64,000 nt of DNA from CAVTBX01 sp963733135. Its GTDB lineage: Bacteria > Actinomycetota > Thermoleophilia > Gaiellales > Gaiellaceae. The notes beneath the pieces were generated by a model, which saw only the letters and a list, made by a program, of their open reading frames with translations, made no database searches and was not told the origin of the DNA. Below are positions 7,034 to 15,382 of the stretch, piece after piece. Positions within the stretch are counted from its first letter, which is position 1. Every line of letters begins with the position of its first letter. The stretch spans positions 310,001 through 374,000 of the forward strand of contig CAVTBX010000008.1 in assembly GCA_963733135.1 (NCBI GenBank), in the 5' to 3' direction. The translations under genes were made by a program, and so were the position numbers.

Positions 7034-8736
7034 TACATCTCGCGGTATTCGGGGCCGGAACCGCCCTCGCCCGGCGTCAGCCGCCCGCCCTTCGCGGTGA
7101 TGGCACCGCACTGGACGCAGTTCGCGGCCGTCACCTCGACGGACACGACGTTCCCGGCCGGGCTCGCGTCGCCGACGATCTCGTAGACCTGCGCCGGGCA
7201 CATGTTGACCCAGGCCTCAGCAACCTCACGCCTGACGCGCTGTTGCACGCGGATGTGGCTCGGTGCGTCGTCCCGCGTCTTGTTCCCCGAGAGATAGACG
7301 CTCGAGAGCTTGTCGAACGTGAGCTTGCCGTCCGGCGCCGGGTACGAGCGCGAAGCACCGTTCCCGACGAAGACGGGCACGTCGGCATCGGCCTCGATCT
7401 TCAGGTCGCGGGGCGGGAGCTTGCCGAGCGTGTTCAGCGCCGTCCCCGCGACCACCGCGCCTCGCGTAAAGCCTTTCTGGAAGGCGGGGCGCATGTTCCG
7501 GACGCGCTCGAGGTCCTTCAGGATGTAGCTCTCGCGGAGCGCAGCGTCGTAGCCGTCTAGGGCCCCAGGCGTCCAGGCTGTCTGGCCGGGGCTGATTGCG
7601 TCGACGGCTGTCTCGGCGGCCAGCATCCCCGAGCGCATGGCGTAGTGGATTCCCTTCAGGGCCGGCACGTTGACGAGTCCGGCGGAGTCTCCCGTCACCA
7701 TGCCGCCCGGGAAGCTGAAGCGCTCCGGGAGGGATAGGTAGCCGCCCTCCGGAATCGTCTTGGCTCCCCAGCTGACGCGGGTGCCGCCGCGGAGGAGGTC
7801 GGCCACGAACGGGTGCGTCTTCAGCTCCTGGAGCAGGTCGTGGACGGAGAGCTTCGCGTCGGCGTAGTCGAGGCCGACCACCATCCCGAGCGCGATCCGG
7901 TTCTCCCCCATCGGATAGATGAAGCTGCCGCCGAACTCCCGGTAGCGCTTGGCGCTTCGAAGCGGCCAGCCCATTGTGTGGATGACACGGTCGAGCGGCC
8001 GTTCAACCTCCCAGATCTCCTTGACGCCGAGCGCCCACGTCTGCGGCTTCGCCTGGAAGCCGAACACGCTGTTCGCGACGCCGGCGAGGTGGCCCTGTGT
8101 GCCCTCGGCCAGGATCGTGACCCGGGCCGTGAGGTCGGAGCCGGGCTCGAAGTTCGCGAGCTCCTCACCCTGTCGTCCCCGCCCCCGGTCGCCCGTTCGG
8201 ACGCCGACAAGTCGACCGCCGGTCACAAGGAGCTTGTTCGCGGCCGTCTCGGGGACGATCGTCACGCCGATCTCCTCGGCCCGCTCCGCGAGCCAGCGCG
8301 CCAGCTCGCCGATCGAGGCCACGAAGTTACCGTGATTCCACATCGTCGGAGGAGCGGGTATGCGCTGGGCGCGTCCCCGCGTCAGGAAGTAGACGCCCTC
8401 GCGCTCGACCGGCTCGAGGAACGGCATGTCCTCGGAGTGCATCCCGGGGAAGAGCTGGCGGAACGCTCGCGGGTTGACAACGGCTCCGGAGAGCAGGTGC
8501 GCACCAGGCGTCTTCCCCTTCTCGACGACGGCCACCGGCACGTCGCCGAGTCGCTCCAGAAGAGCAGGCCGCTCGTTCACCATCTGCATGAACCGGATCG
8601 CGGCAGCGAGGCCGGCCGGGCCGGCGCCCACGACGAGCGCGCCGACGTCGATCCGCTCGTCCGGCGGGTCGGTCGGCTCCGCGACGAACGAGGCCGGGTC
8701 GAACGGCGGCCGGAAGTCCGAGGGCTTTGTACTCAT
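7033..8736 (-). CDS. Electron transfer flavoprotein-quinone oxidoreductase
   Basis: Membrane-associated flavoprotein that passes electrons from reduced ETF to the quinone pool; it follows etfB and etfA in the same operon. The 567-aa protein has the FAD dinucleotide motif GAGPAGLAAA (37-46), ETF-QO blocks such as HLLSGAVVNPRAF and GGMVTGDSAGLVNVPALKGIHYAM, and a C-terminal Fe-S domain ending GGSGPEYREM. Start ATG 8736 overlaps the etfA stop (ATGA). Oddity: the canonical cluster motif C-x2-C-x2-C reads CVQCGAI, so only Cys513, Cys540 and Cys543 are at the expected positions and the fourth is Ile546. Confidence 0.93.
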   Translation of the reverse strand: MSTKPSDFRPPFDPASFVAEPTDPPDERIDVGALVVGAGPAGLAAAIRFMQMVNERPALLERLGDVPVAVVEKGKTPGAHLLSGAVVNPRAFRQLFPGMHSEDMPFLEPVEREGVYFLTRGRAQRIPAPPTMWNHGNFVASIGELARWLAERAEEIGVTIVPETAANKLLVTGGRLVGVRTGDRGRGRQGEELANFEPGSDLTARVTILAEGTQGHLAGVANSVFGFQAKPQTWALGVKEIWEVERPLDRVIHTMGWPLRSAKRYREFGGSFIYPMGENRIALGMVVGLDYADAKLSVHDLLQELKTHPFVADLLRGGTRVSWGAKTIPEGGYLSLPERFSFPGGMVTGDSAGLVNVPALKGIHYAMRSGMLAAETAVDAISPGQTAWTPGALDGYDAALRESYILKDLERVRNMRPAFQKGFTRGAVVAGTALNTLGKLPPRDLKIEADADVPVFVGNGASRSYPAPDGKLTFDKLSSVYLSGNKTRDDAPSHIRVQQRVRREVAEAWVNMCPAQVYEIVGDASPAGNVVSVEVTAANCVQCGAITAKGGRLTPGEGGSGPEYREM

Positions 8737-9701
8737 GCGGTCTTGCTGCCCCGCACGAGCTCGGTTAGCTTCGGGACGATCTCGTGCAGGTCGCCCACGA
8801 TCGCGAGGTCGGAGTACTCGAAGATCGGCGCGTTCGGATCTTTGTTGATCGCGACGATCGTGCCCGCTCCCTGCATGCCCACCTTGTGCTGGATCGCGCC
8901 GGAGATGCCGCAGGCAACGTAGAGCTTGGGGCTGACGACCCGGCCCGTCTGGCCGACCTGCGCCGCATACGGATACCAACCGGCGTCCACCACCGCACGC
9001 GTGGCGGCGACGGCTCCTCCGAGCGCGTTCGCGAGGTCCTCGAGGAGGGAGAACTTCTCCGCCTCGCCGAGCCCACGGCCACCGGCGACGACGATGTCGG
9101 CGTCCTCGATCGACGGACCGCTCTTCTCCTCGTGAGCCTGCTCGATCATGCGCGTCTTCGTCGACCATTCCTCGACCTCGGCTGTGACGTCCTCGACCTC
9201 GGGCTGGCCGCCGTTTTGCGCGGACGGCTCGAAGGCACCGGTCCGGAAAAGCGCGAGCCGAGGTGAGGACACCCAGCCGGCATCCACGAGGACGGTGTCG
9301 CCGAGAGCAGGCCGCTTGCCGACGACCCCGTCGCCGGAGGCCTCGATCCCGGTGAGATCCCAGTTGAGCCCCGCGTCGAGGCGCGCCGAGAGCCCGGCCG
9401 CCACGTCGGCCGTGAGCACCGAGGAGGCAAAGAGGACGTTGTCGAACCCGCCCTCGGGGACGAGCTTCGCAAGCACGTCGACGCGCGGCTGCGGGAGCGG
9501 CTTGGCGAGCGCCTCTCCCTCGGCGACATAGACCTTCGAGGCCCCGAACGCGCCGAGGCCCGAGGCGGCGTCGCGGGCACCAGCGCCGACTACGACCGCG
9601 GCGACGTCACCGCCGAGGCCTGCTGCCGTGGAGAGGACGCCGAGGCTTCCGTTGGTCGGCTCTCCGTCGTGGTGCTCGATATAGACGAGGGTGCCGGGCA
9701 C
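8733..9701 (-). CDS. etfA: Electron transfer flavoprotein alpha subunit
   Basis: FAD-binding subunit of the heterodimeric ETF that collects electrons from acyl-CoA dehydrogenases. 322 aa with an N-terminal ETF domain and the C-terminal FAD-binding domain: ADIVVAGGRGLG, ATRAVVDAGWYPYAAQVGQTGRVVSPKLYVACGISGAIQHKVGM, then INKDPNAPIFEYSDLAIVGD. These match the ETF-alpha signature. GTG start at 9701 shares a base with the etfB TAG. Confidence 0.96.
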   Translation of the reverse strand: MPGTLVYIEHHDGEPTNGSLGVLSTAAGLGGDVAAVVVGAGARDAASGLGAFGASKVYVAEGEALAKPLPQPRVDVLAKLVPEGGFDNVLFASSVLTADVAAGLSARLDAGLNWDLTGIEASGDGVVGKRPALGDTVLVDAGWVSSPRLALFRTGAFEPSAQNGGQPEVEDVTAEVEEWSTKTRMIEQAHEEKSGPSIEDADIVVAGGRGLGEAEKFSLLEDLANALGGAVAATRAVVDAGWYPYAAQVGQTGRVVSPKLYVACGISGAIQHKVGMQGAGTIVAINKDPNAPIFEYSDLAIVGDLHEIVPKLTELVRGSKTA

Positions 9702-10483
9702 TAGAGGAGCTTTTCGTCTTTCAGGTACGCGAGGATCTGCTCAGCCGAGCTCCCGCCCTCGTCCTCGATCCGCTTGGCCTCGCCCCGGGCCGGCGGCTCG
9801 CCGAGCGCCTCGACGGTCGTCCTCGACCCTGCTTCCCCGACCTCACCGCTGTCGACATCGAGATCGGAGAGCGACAGCGTCTCCTGCGGCTTCTTCTTCG
9901 CGCCCATGATCCCCTTCAGCGACGGGTAGCGCGGCTCGTTGATCGCGTCCGAGACCGCCACGACGGCCGGGAGCGGTGCCTCGAGGACGTCGTAGCCGTA
10001 CTCCGTCTGGCGCTTCGAGCGCGCCGTGCCGTCCGAGATCTCGAGGCTCGCAGCCTGGGAGACGAGCGGCAGCCCCAGCCGGTCTGCGAGCGCAGCCCAG
10101 AGCACGGCGCCGTCGGAATCGCCGCCCTGCTGGCCGACGAGGACGAGATCGGGGCTCTCGCGCTCGAGCGCCTTGGCGAGAACCTTGCTCGTCGCGACGA
10201 GGTCGGAGCCCGCGAGAGCGTCGTCGGAGACGTGAACGGCCCGATCGGCGCCCATCGCGAGCGCCTTCCGAAGCGTGCCCGCTGCTCCCTCGGGACCCAT
10301 GCAGACGACCACGACCTCGCCTTCGCCGTCTGCCTCCTTCAGCTTCAGGCCCTCCTCGAGCGCGTGGGCGTCGAACTCGTTCAGGACGCCCTCCCCGCTG
10401 CGGTCGAGGCGCTTCGTCTGCGGGTCGATCCGCCTCGTCGCGGCGGCGTCCGGAACCTCTTTCACGCAGACGGCTATCTTCAT
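9701..10483 (-). CDS. etfB: Electron transfer flavoprotein beta subunit
   Basis: AMP-binding partner of EtfA, first gene of the minus-strand run etfB-etfA-ETF-QO-dehydratase-rpmE. The 260-aa protein begins MKIAVCVKEVPDAAATRRID and contains DAHALEEGLKLKE, VCMGPEGAAGTLRKALAMGADRAVHV, DLVLVGQQGGDSDGA and the ETF-beta signature region NEPRYPSLKGIMGAKKK. Normal length. The 123-bp gap to the divergent M23 gene should hold promoters for both directions, but no clear boxes stand out. Confidence 0.96.
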   Translation of the reverse strand: MKIAVCVKEVPDAAATRRIDPQTKRLDRSGEGVLNEFDAHALEEGLKLKEADGEGEVVVVCMGPEGAAGTLRKALAMGADRAVHVSDDALAGSDLVATSKVLAKALERESPDLVLVGQQGGDSDGAVLWAALADRLGLPLVSQAASLEISDGTARSKRQTEYGYDVLEAPLPAVVAVSDAINEPRYPSLKGIMGAKKKPQETLSLSDLDVDSGEVGEAGSRTTVEALGEPPARGEAKRIEDEGGSSAEQILAYLKDEKLL

Positions 10484-10606
10484 CGGGGGCGAGCATATCC
10501 AGCGCCCGGAGAGCCAGGCGCGCCCTGCCTTTCCTCTCGGAATCCTTACGCAGGCTCGCCGCGAGCTCTGTTAAGGTCGCCCGGTTCGCGCCCGATACAG
10601 GACGCT

Positions 10607-11494
10607 ATGCCCACCGGCCGAACCGCCCTCGTCACACTTGTCGCAGGCCTCGTCACGTTCACATGCGTGGCGGCTGCGGGCGCTGGGCGCGTTCCGGAGC
10701 GCATCGTATTTCCGGTCGTCGGCAAGGTCTCGTACACGAACGACTACGGCGACCCGCGCGGGTCGCGGAGCCACGAAGGCAACGACCTGATGGGCGCGCG
10801 CTGGCAGTACGCGGTCGCCGTCGAGCGGGGGCGGGTCGAGAAGCGCAAGAGCGTCTACGGCGGCTACTCGTCCTGCTACCTCGTCCTGCGCGGCAAGAGC
10901 GGCACGCACTACTGGTACATCCACCTGAACAACGACAAGCCGGGCGGCGCGGCGAACGACAACCGTGGCGGCTGCAAGAACGGAATCTCCTGGCCGCGCG
11001 GGCTCCGGCAGAACCAGCGGGTTCGCGCGGGCCAGATCGTGGGCTTCGTCGGCGACTCGGGCGACGCAGACGGGATCCAGCCGCACCTCCACTTCGAGGT
11101 GAGGCCGAACGGCGGCGGCTCCACTAACCCCTACCCACACCTGCGGGACGCGCGGCGCCTCGTGTACGCGGCGCCGGCTGGGACGACGTCGGTTCGGCTC
11201 CAGATGTGGGCGAGGGTCGGGGCGACGAGCCCGCGCTTGACGCTCCGCTCGAGGCTGTTCCGCACTCCGGCCGGCCGCTTCTTCCAGGTGCGGAAGTGGA
11301 TCGGCCTCGACGTACCGACCGACGTGGTTGTGGAGCGGAAGAACGGCCGCGGCCAGTTCCAGGCGGTCAGTCTCACCCAGGTCGAGTCCGGCGATCGCGT
11401 CGTCGTCTGGACGAACGAAGCGGCGCCGTCTCTCGCCAACCAGCGCCCGCTGCCGGGCGCCTGGGAAGCAAAGCGCGTCAGGCTCGTCGACTAA
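10607..11494 (+). CDS. Secreted M23-family metallopeptidase
   Basis: 295-aa exported protein of the LytM/peptidoglycan endopeptidase fold. An N-terminal hydrophobic signal (LVTLVAGLVTFTCVAAAGAG, about 8-27) is followed by the M23 domain, with zinc ligands His56 and Asp60 in SRSHEGNDLMG and the catalytic HxH in QPHLHFEVR (His160, His162). Residues after 180 form an extra beta-rich domain that I do not recognise. The ATG at 10607 gives the signal peptide directly after the start. A cell-wall remodelling role is inferred. It converges on thiE and the 3' ends overlap by 17 bases. Confidence 0.85.
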   Translation: MPTGRTALVTLVAGLVTFTCVAAAGAGRVPERIVFPVVGKVSYTNDYGDPRGSRSHEGNDLMGARWQYAVAVERGRVEKRKSVYGGYSSCYLVLRGKSGTHYWYIHLNNDKPGGAANDNRGGCKNGISWPRGLRQNQRVRAGQIVGFVGDSGDADGIQPHLHFEVRPNGGGSTNPYPHLRDARRLVYAAPAGTTSVRLQMWARVGATSPRLTLRSRLFRTPAGRFFQVRKWIGLDVPTDVVVERKNGRGQFQAVSLTQVESGDRVVVWTNEAAPSLANQRPLPGAWEAKRVRLVD

Positions 11495-12116
11495 GGGCGG
11501 TGCGGAGCGTTCGCGCGGCCTCCTCGGGATCGGGTGCGTCGCCGATGGCGCGGACGACCGCGACCCGGGTCGCTCCGGCCGAGACGACGTCGTCGATGTT
11601 CGTGGCGTCGATGCCGCCGATCGCGAACCAGGGAACCTTCGCGTTCGCGGCGGCGTACCGGACGAGCCCGAGCCCCGCGGCCGGTCGGCCCTGCTTCGTC
11701 GGCGTCGCGTAAACGGGCCCCACGCCGAGGTAGTCCGCCGCTGAGCCGTCGATCTCCGCCGGCGCATGAGTCGACTGGCCCACCGCGAGACCGAACCGCC
11801 ATGCCTCTTCCACCGGTAGGTCGTCCTGTCCGACGTGCACGGCGTCGGCGCCCGCGAGGACTGCGAGGTCGGGGCGATCGTTGACGACGAGCGGGACGCC
11901 GAGCGAGCCGGTGACCTCGCGGGCTTCGGTGAGGACGCGGAGCAGATCGCCGTCGGACAACGCCTTCTCCCGGACCTGGACGGCGTCGGCGCCGCCGCGG
12001 ACGGACGCCGCGAGGAACTCCGCAAGGTCGGGCCTCGCACCGGTGATCAGGTAGAGGCGGGCCGCGGCGAGCGAGCTACCCGCCGGCGACGGGCCGGGCG
12101 ACGACGAAGCTGTCAC
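11478..12116 (-). CDS. thiE: Thiamine-phosphate synthase
   Basis: Joins HMP-pyrophosphate and thiazole phosphate to thiamine phosphate. Motifs: LYLITG, GADAVQVREKALSDGDLL, LVVNDRPDLAVLAGADAVHVGQDDLP, GLAVGQSTHAPAEI, DYLGVGPVYATPTKQGR and WFAIGGIDATNIDDVVSAGATRVAVVRAI, all typical of ThiE. The reading frame is open through thiS. The GTG at 12116 inside thiS is the nearest usable start, giving about 18 extra residues before LAAARLYLITG; the true start is uncertain. Last gene of the riboswitch-led thiG-thiS-thiE operon. Confidence 0.93.
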   Translation of the reverse strand: MTASSSPGPSPAGSSLAAARLYLITGARPDLAEFLAASVRGGADAVQVREKALSDGDLLRVLTEAREVTGSLGVPLVVNDRPDLAVLAGADAVHVGQDDLPVEEAWRFGLAVGQSTHAPAEIDGSAADYLGVGPVYATPTKQGRPAAGLGLVRYAAANAKVPWFAIGGIDATNIDDVVSAGATRVAVVRAIGDAPDPEEAARTLRTALSRRA

Positions 12117-12273
12117 CGTCCTCGACCTCCACGGTCGGGTAGGCGCTCCTCTCGACAGGTTCGCCGTTGCGCTCCACGAGCGCGTAGCCGCCCTCCAGGC
12201 CAAGCTCCGCGAGCAGGTCGGCCACGGTCGCGGCCGCAACCTCCCGCTCGGAGCCGTTCAGCGTGATGGTCAT
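12076..12273 (-). CDS. thiS: Sulfur carrier protein ThiS
   Basis: Ubiquitin-like 65-aa protein whose C-terminal Gly-Gly is thiocarboxylated to donate sulfur for the thiazole ring. Begins MTITLNGSEREVAAATVADLLAEL, has the ThiS core AYPTVEVEDGDSFVVARPVAGG and ends in GG as required. The ATG at 12273 is preferred over a TTG three codons upstream because it matches family N-termini. It sits 16 bases after thiG and overlaps the start of thiE. Confidence 0.94.
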   Translation of the reverse strand: MTITLNGSEREVAAATVADLLAELGLEGGYALVERNGEPVERSAYPTVEVEDGDSFVVARPVAGG

Positions 12274-12289
12274 CCCTAGCAACAGTCTG

Positions 12290-13069
12290 TTACTTGGATG
12301 AGATCGCTCCGGCGAGTGGGCTGGACGGCGAGGCTTCGGCGGACTCGTCCATCACACCCGCGAGGAACGCCTCTCGACCGGCCTCGACGCCCAGGCGAAA
12401 CGCACGCGCCATGGCGACAGGGTCGGCAGCGTGTGCAATGGCGGTGTTCACGAGCACGGCGTCGGCGCCCATCTCCATCGCGGCAGCGGCGTGAGAGGGC
12501 GCCCCGAGCCCGGCGTCGACGACGAGGGGCACCTCGGCCTGCTCGATCATGATCCGGATCGCGTCGCGGAGCTTCAGCCCTCGCCCGCTGCCGATCGGCG
12601 CCGCGAGCGGCATGACCGTCGCGCACCCGACCTCCTCGAGCTTCTTCTGAAGCACGGGATCCGGGAGGACGTACGGGAGAACGGTGAACCCGTCCTCGAC
12701 GAGGAGCGCCGCCGCCTTCAGCGTCTCGACCGGATCTGGCAGCAGGTAACGAGAATCGGGGATGACCTCCAGCTTGATCCAGTCCGGGAGCCCGCCGGCC
12801 CGCGCCAGGCGTGCAACGCGAACCGCGTCCTCCGCCGTCTCCGCCCCGGATGTGTTCGGGAGGAGCAGCACGTCGGGCGGCAGAAAGCTCGTGATGTCCT
12901 CGCCGGCCTCGACAGCGTCGAAGTCGACGCGGCGCACGGCGACCGTCACGAGCTCGCAGCCAGACTCGTCGATCGCGGCGCGCATCGTCTCGAAGCTCTC
13001 GTATTTGCCGGTGCCCGTGATCAGCCGCGAGCTGAACTCGCGCCCGGCGATCGTCAGGGGCTCGTGCAT
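12290..13069 (-). CDS. thiG: Thiazole synthase
   Basis: Forms the thiazole phosphate of thiamine from 1-deoxyxylulose 5-phosphate, dehydroglycine and ThiS thiocarboxylate. The 259-aa TIM barrel shows SRLITGTGKYESFETMRAAI (Schiff-base region), VTVAVRRVDF, LLPNTSGAETAEDAVRVARLAR, WIKLEVIPDSRYLLPDP, VMPLAAPIGSGRG, VDAGLGAPSHAAAAMEMG and VLVNTAIAHAADPVAMA. First gene after the TPP riboswitch and first of the thiGSE set. Confidence 0.97.
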   Translation of the reverse strand: MHEPLTIAGREFSSRLITGTGKYESFETMRAAIDESGCELVTVAVRRVDFDAVEAGEDITSFLPPDVLLLPNTSGAETAEDAVRVARLARAGGLPDWIKLEVIPDSRYLLPDPVETLKAAALLVEDGFTVLPYVLPDPVLQKKLEEVGCATVMPLAAPIGSGRGLKLRDAIRIMIEQAEVPLVVDAGLGAPSHAAAAMEMGADAVLVNTAIAHAADPVAMARAFRLGVEAGREAFLAGVMDESAEASPSSPLAGAISSK

Positions 13070-13078
13070 CGCTCTCCC

Positions 13079-13165
13079 TCCGCTGGCATGACCCAGATCA
13101 GGTTCTCCGGTCGCGGCCTTCGTGACCGCCTCTCAGCCCCCTCAGGGGCTCCCGTTTCCCCAGCG
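13079..13165 (-). promoter_or_regulatory. TPP riboswitch (Thi-box) upstream of thiG
   Basis: Read on the minus strand, the leader begins CGCTGGGGAAACGGGAGCCC, continues with CTGAGAGG and then GAACCTGATCTGGGTCATGC, and ends CAGCGGAGGGA. These are the conserved elements of the thiamine pyrophosphate aptamer, and the terminal CGCTGG and CCAGCG arms close P1. It lies about 10 bases from the thiG start, with the GGAGGG directly after P1 as the likely ribosome binding site. Control is therefore probably at translation initiation, a mode known for this class. Confidence 0.96.
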
Positions 13166-13176
13166 TAGCAGCGCCT

Positions 13177-14205
13177 CTACGGCGTGGAGCCGAGGGCCCG
13201 CCACTCCGCCAAGAGCTCGCGTTCCCGCGCCGGATCGAGACCCGAGGCGAGCGCCTGCGGACCGTAGTCCTTGTCCGGCGCAGCGCCCCGCTCGCGCTCC
13301 CATTCGAGCGTGTCCGCCACGGTGTCCGCGAGCGGCCTGAAGGGAAGGCCGGCCGCGACGGCCCGGCTCACGTCCGCGGCGAAGAACCCGGCGAAGCCGG
13401 GATTCGTCTCCAGGGCAAGCCAGAGTGGGAGGTCCGAGAACGGCTCCACGCCACGCTCGAGGAGGAAGCTCTCCGCGACGGGCACGAAGGCGGCGTCGCT
13501 ATTCGAGACGGCCCGGGCCGTCTCGAAGACCTCGGTCATCTCGAGCGGCCGCTCCGGGCCCGTCGCGTTGAACGTGCCCGCAACGCGCCGTTCGGCGAGC
13601 TCGAGCATCCAGTCCGCGAGGTCACGCCCTTGGACGATCTGAACCGGCCACGGCTGGGCGTCGGGGACGAGCACCTCACCTCCTTCGGCGACGCGGCGGA
13701 TCCACCAGCCGAAGCGGTTCGTCCAGTCGTAGCGCCCGACGATGAGGCCTGAGCGGACGATCGCGGAGCGGTCGCCGTAGACCTCGCGCACCACACCTTC
13801 CGAGGCGGCTTTCAGCGGCCCGTAGAAGCGATCGACCTCCTCGCCGTGATCGTCCGGGAGCTCGCCGGTCGGATAGTCCTCGCCGAAGCCGGTCTGCGCG
13901 AAGTCGCGGTAGGCGGAGATGCTCGACACGAAGACGTAGTGGCCGGTCACGCCGGCGAGGAGCTCAACCGATTGCCGAACAACCCGTGGGACATAGCCCG
14001 ACGGGTCGACGACCGCATCCCACTCGCGGCCGACGAGCTCCCCCAGATCGCCGTCCCGGTCTCCTGTCAGGCCTTCGACCGCGGGGAATGCGTCCGGGTT
14101 CGTGCGCCCGCGGGTGAAGGTCGTGACCTCGTGCCCGCGGTCGAGAGCCGCCTCGACGACGTGCCGGCCGAGGAACAGCGTGCCGCCGAGGACGAGGAGC
14201 TTCAA
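13177..14205 (-). CDS. NAD-dependent epimerase/dehydratase-family (extended SDR) protein
   Basis: 342-aa Rossmann-fold protein with the N-terminal nucleotide motif LVLGGTLFLGRHVVEAAL, VVDPSGYVPRVVRQS, HYVFVSSISAYRDF and a YxxxK-like pair in RFYGPLKAASEGVV. Such proteins act on nucleotide sugars or other hydroxyl substrates, but the substrate is not evident here. Its start codon (ATG at 14205) overlaps the stop of the upstream crotonase, suggesting coexpression with acyl-CoA genes. Confidence 0.8.
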   Translation of the reverse strand: MKLLVLGGTLFLGRHVVEAALDRGHEVTTFTRGRTNPDAFPAVEGLTGDRDGDLGELVGREWDAVVDPSGYVPRVVRQSVELLAGVTGHYVFVSSISAYRDFAQTGFGEDYPTGELPDDHGEEVDRFYGPLKAASEGVVREVYGDRSAIVRSGLIVGRYDWTNRFGWWIRRVAEGGEVLVPDAQPWPVQIVQGRDLADWMLELAERRVAGTFNATGPERPLEMTEVFETARAVSNSDAAFVPVAESFLLERGVEPFSDLPLWLALETNPGFAGFFAADVSRAVAAGLPFRPLADTVADTLEWERERGAAPDKDYGPQALASGLDPARERELLAEWRALGSTP

Positions 14206-14972
14206 CGGCCTTGGAACTCGGGGTCGCGCTTGTCGACGAAGGCGGCCATGCCCTCCTTCTGGTCCTCAGTCGCGAAGAGCATCGCGAAGAACGTGGCCTC
14301 TTGCGCCAGGTTGGCCCCGTGCCCTCCCTGGAGCGCCAGGTTCGCAGCCTCCTTCGTCGCGGCGAGGGCGAGCGGGCTCTTGGACGCGAGGAGGCGGGCC
14401 GTCTCGAGTGTCTTCTCCAGGAGCTCGTCGGGCTCGAAGAGCGCGTTCACGAGCCCGCGGCGCTCGGCCTCCTCGGCGTCGACCGTGCGTCCAGTGAGGA
14501 TCAACTCCTTGGCGAACCCAAGCCCGGCGACGCGCGCGAGCCTCTGCGTTCCGCCCCACCCAGGCAGGATCCCGATGTTGATCTCCGGCTGGCCCAGCTT
14601 GGCGTTCGTGGCCGCGTAGCGGAGGTCGCAGGCGAGCGCGAGCTCGCAGCCGCCCCCGAGCGCGTACCCGTTGATCGCCGCGATCGTGGGCTTCCGCATC
14701 GTCTCGAGGAGGCTCCCGCAGGCGTGGCCGAGCTCTCCCCATTCGCGCGCCTCGAGCACCGAGAGGCCCTGCATGTACTTGATGTCGGCGCCCGCGATGA
14801 ACGCCCGGTCGCCGGCGCCGGTCAGGACGACGACCCGGGCGTCCGGGTCACCGGCGAGCTCACCGAGCCGGTCGTGGAGGGCGTGGAGCGTCTCGAGGTC
14901 GAGCGCGTTCAGCGCCTCCTGCCGGTTGACCGTCAGGATCGCAGCGCCGTCGCGGCGCTCGACTTCGATCAC
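14202..14972 (-). CDS. Enoyl-CoA hydratase (crotonase family)
   Basis: 256 aa. Hydrates 2-enoyl-CoA in beta-oxidation-type pathways. It has the oxyanion-hole motif AFIAGADIKYM, the first catalytic glutamate in YALGGGCELALACDLRYA and the second in LGQPEINIGILPGWGGTQRLAR. These are the classic residues of true enoyl-CoA hydratases. Overlaps the SDR gene at one end and the B12-binding subunit gene at the other, so the three form an operon led by the mutase subunit. Confidence 0.92.
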   Translation of the reverse strand: MIEVERRDGAAILTVNRQEALNALDLETLHALHDRLGELAGDPDARVVVLTGAGDRAFIAGADIKYMQGLSVLEAREWGELGHACGSLLETMRKPTIAAINGYALGGGCELALACDLRYAATNAKLGQPEINIGILPGWGGTQRLARVAGLGFAKELILTGRTVDAEEAERRGLVNALFEPDELLEKTLETARLLASKSPLALAATKEAANLALQGGHGANLAQEATFFAMLFATEDQKEGMAAFVDKRDPEFQGR

Positions 14973-15370
14973 GCTTCGACCGGGACGTTCGCCTGGAGGA
15001 ACTCGACGATCTCGGAAAGGGGCGCGCCCGGCGTGAAGATCTCGGCCACGCCGCTCTCTTTCAGCTCGCGCACGTCGTCCCGCGGGATCGTCCCGCCGAC
15101 CACGACGAGCACGTCGTCGCGCCCGTTCTCGCGGAGACCGTCGAGGATCTTGGGCACGAGCGTCATGTGCGCGCCGGAGAGGATCGAGATCCCGACGGCG
15201 TCGGCGTCCTCCTGGACGGCCGTCTCGACGATCTGCTCGGGCGTCTGGTGAAGGCCGGTGTAGATGACCTCCATCCCGGCGTCCCGGAGCGCCCGCGCGA
15301 TGATCTTCGCGCCCCGGTCGTGTCCATCGAGACCGGGCTTGGCGATGACGACCCGGATCTTCCTGGCCAC
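14969..15370 (-). CDS. Methylmalonyl-CoA mutase, small cobalamin-binding subunit
   Basis: 133-aa B12-binding domain on its own. Begins VARKIRVVIAKPGLDGHDRGAKIIAR, containing the base-off cobalamin motif DxHxxG (Asp15, His17, Gly20); later blocks are ISILSGAHMTLVPKIL and VVVGGTIPRDDV. The catalytic large subunit is encoded separately at 26255-27919, as in other two-gene mutases. GTG start at 15370 lies 12 bases from the divergent ATG of the MBL gene, so regulatory sequence must overlap the coding regions. Confidence 0.93.
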   Translation of the reverse strand: MARKIRVVIAKPGLDGHDRGAKIIARALRDAGMEVIYTGLHQTPEQIVETAVQEDADAVGISILSGAHMTLVPKILDGLRENGRDDVLVVVGGTIPRDDVRELKESGVAEIFTPGAPLSEIVEFLQANVPVEA

Positions 15371-15382
15371 GTCGGCAAGTAT

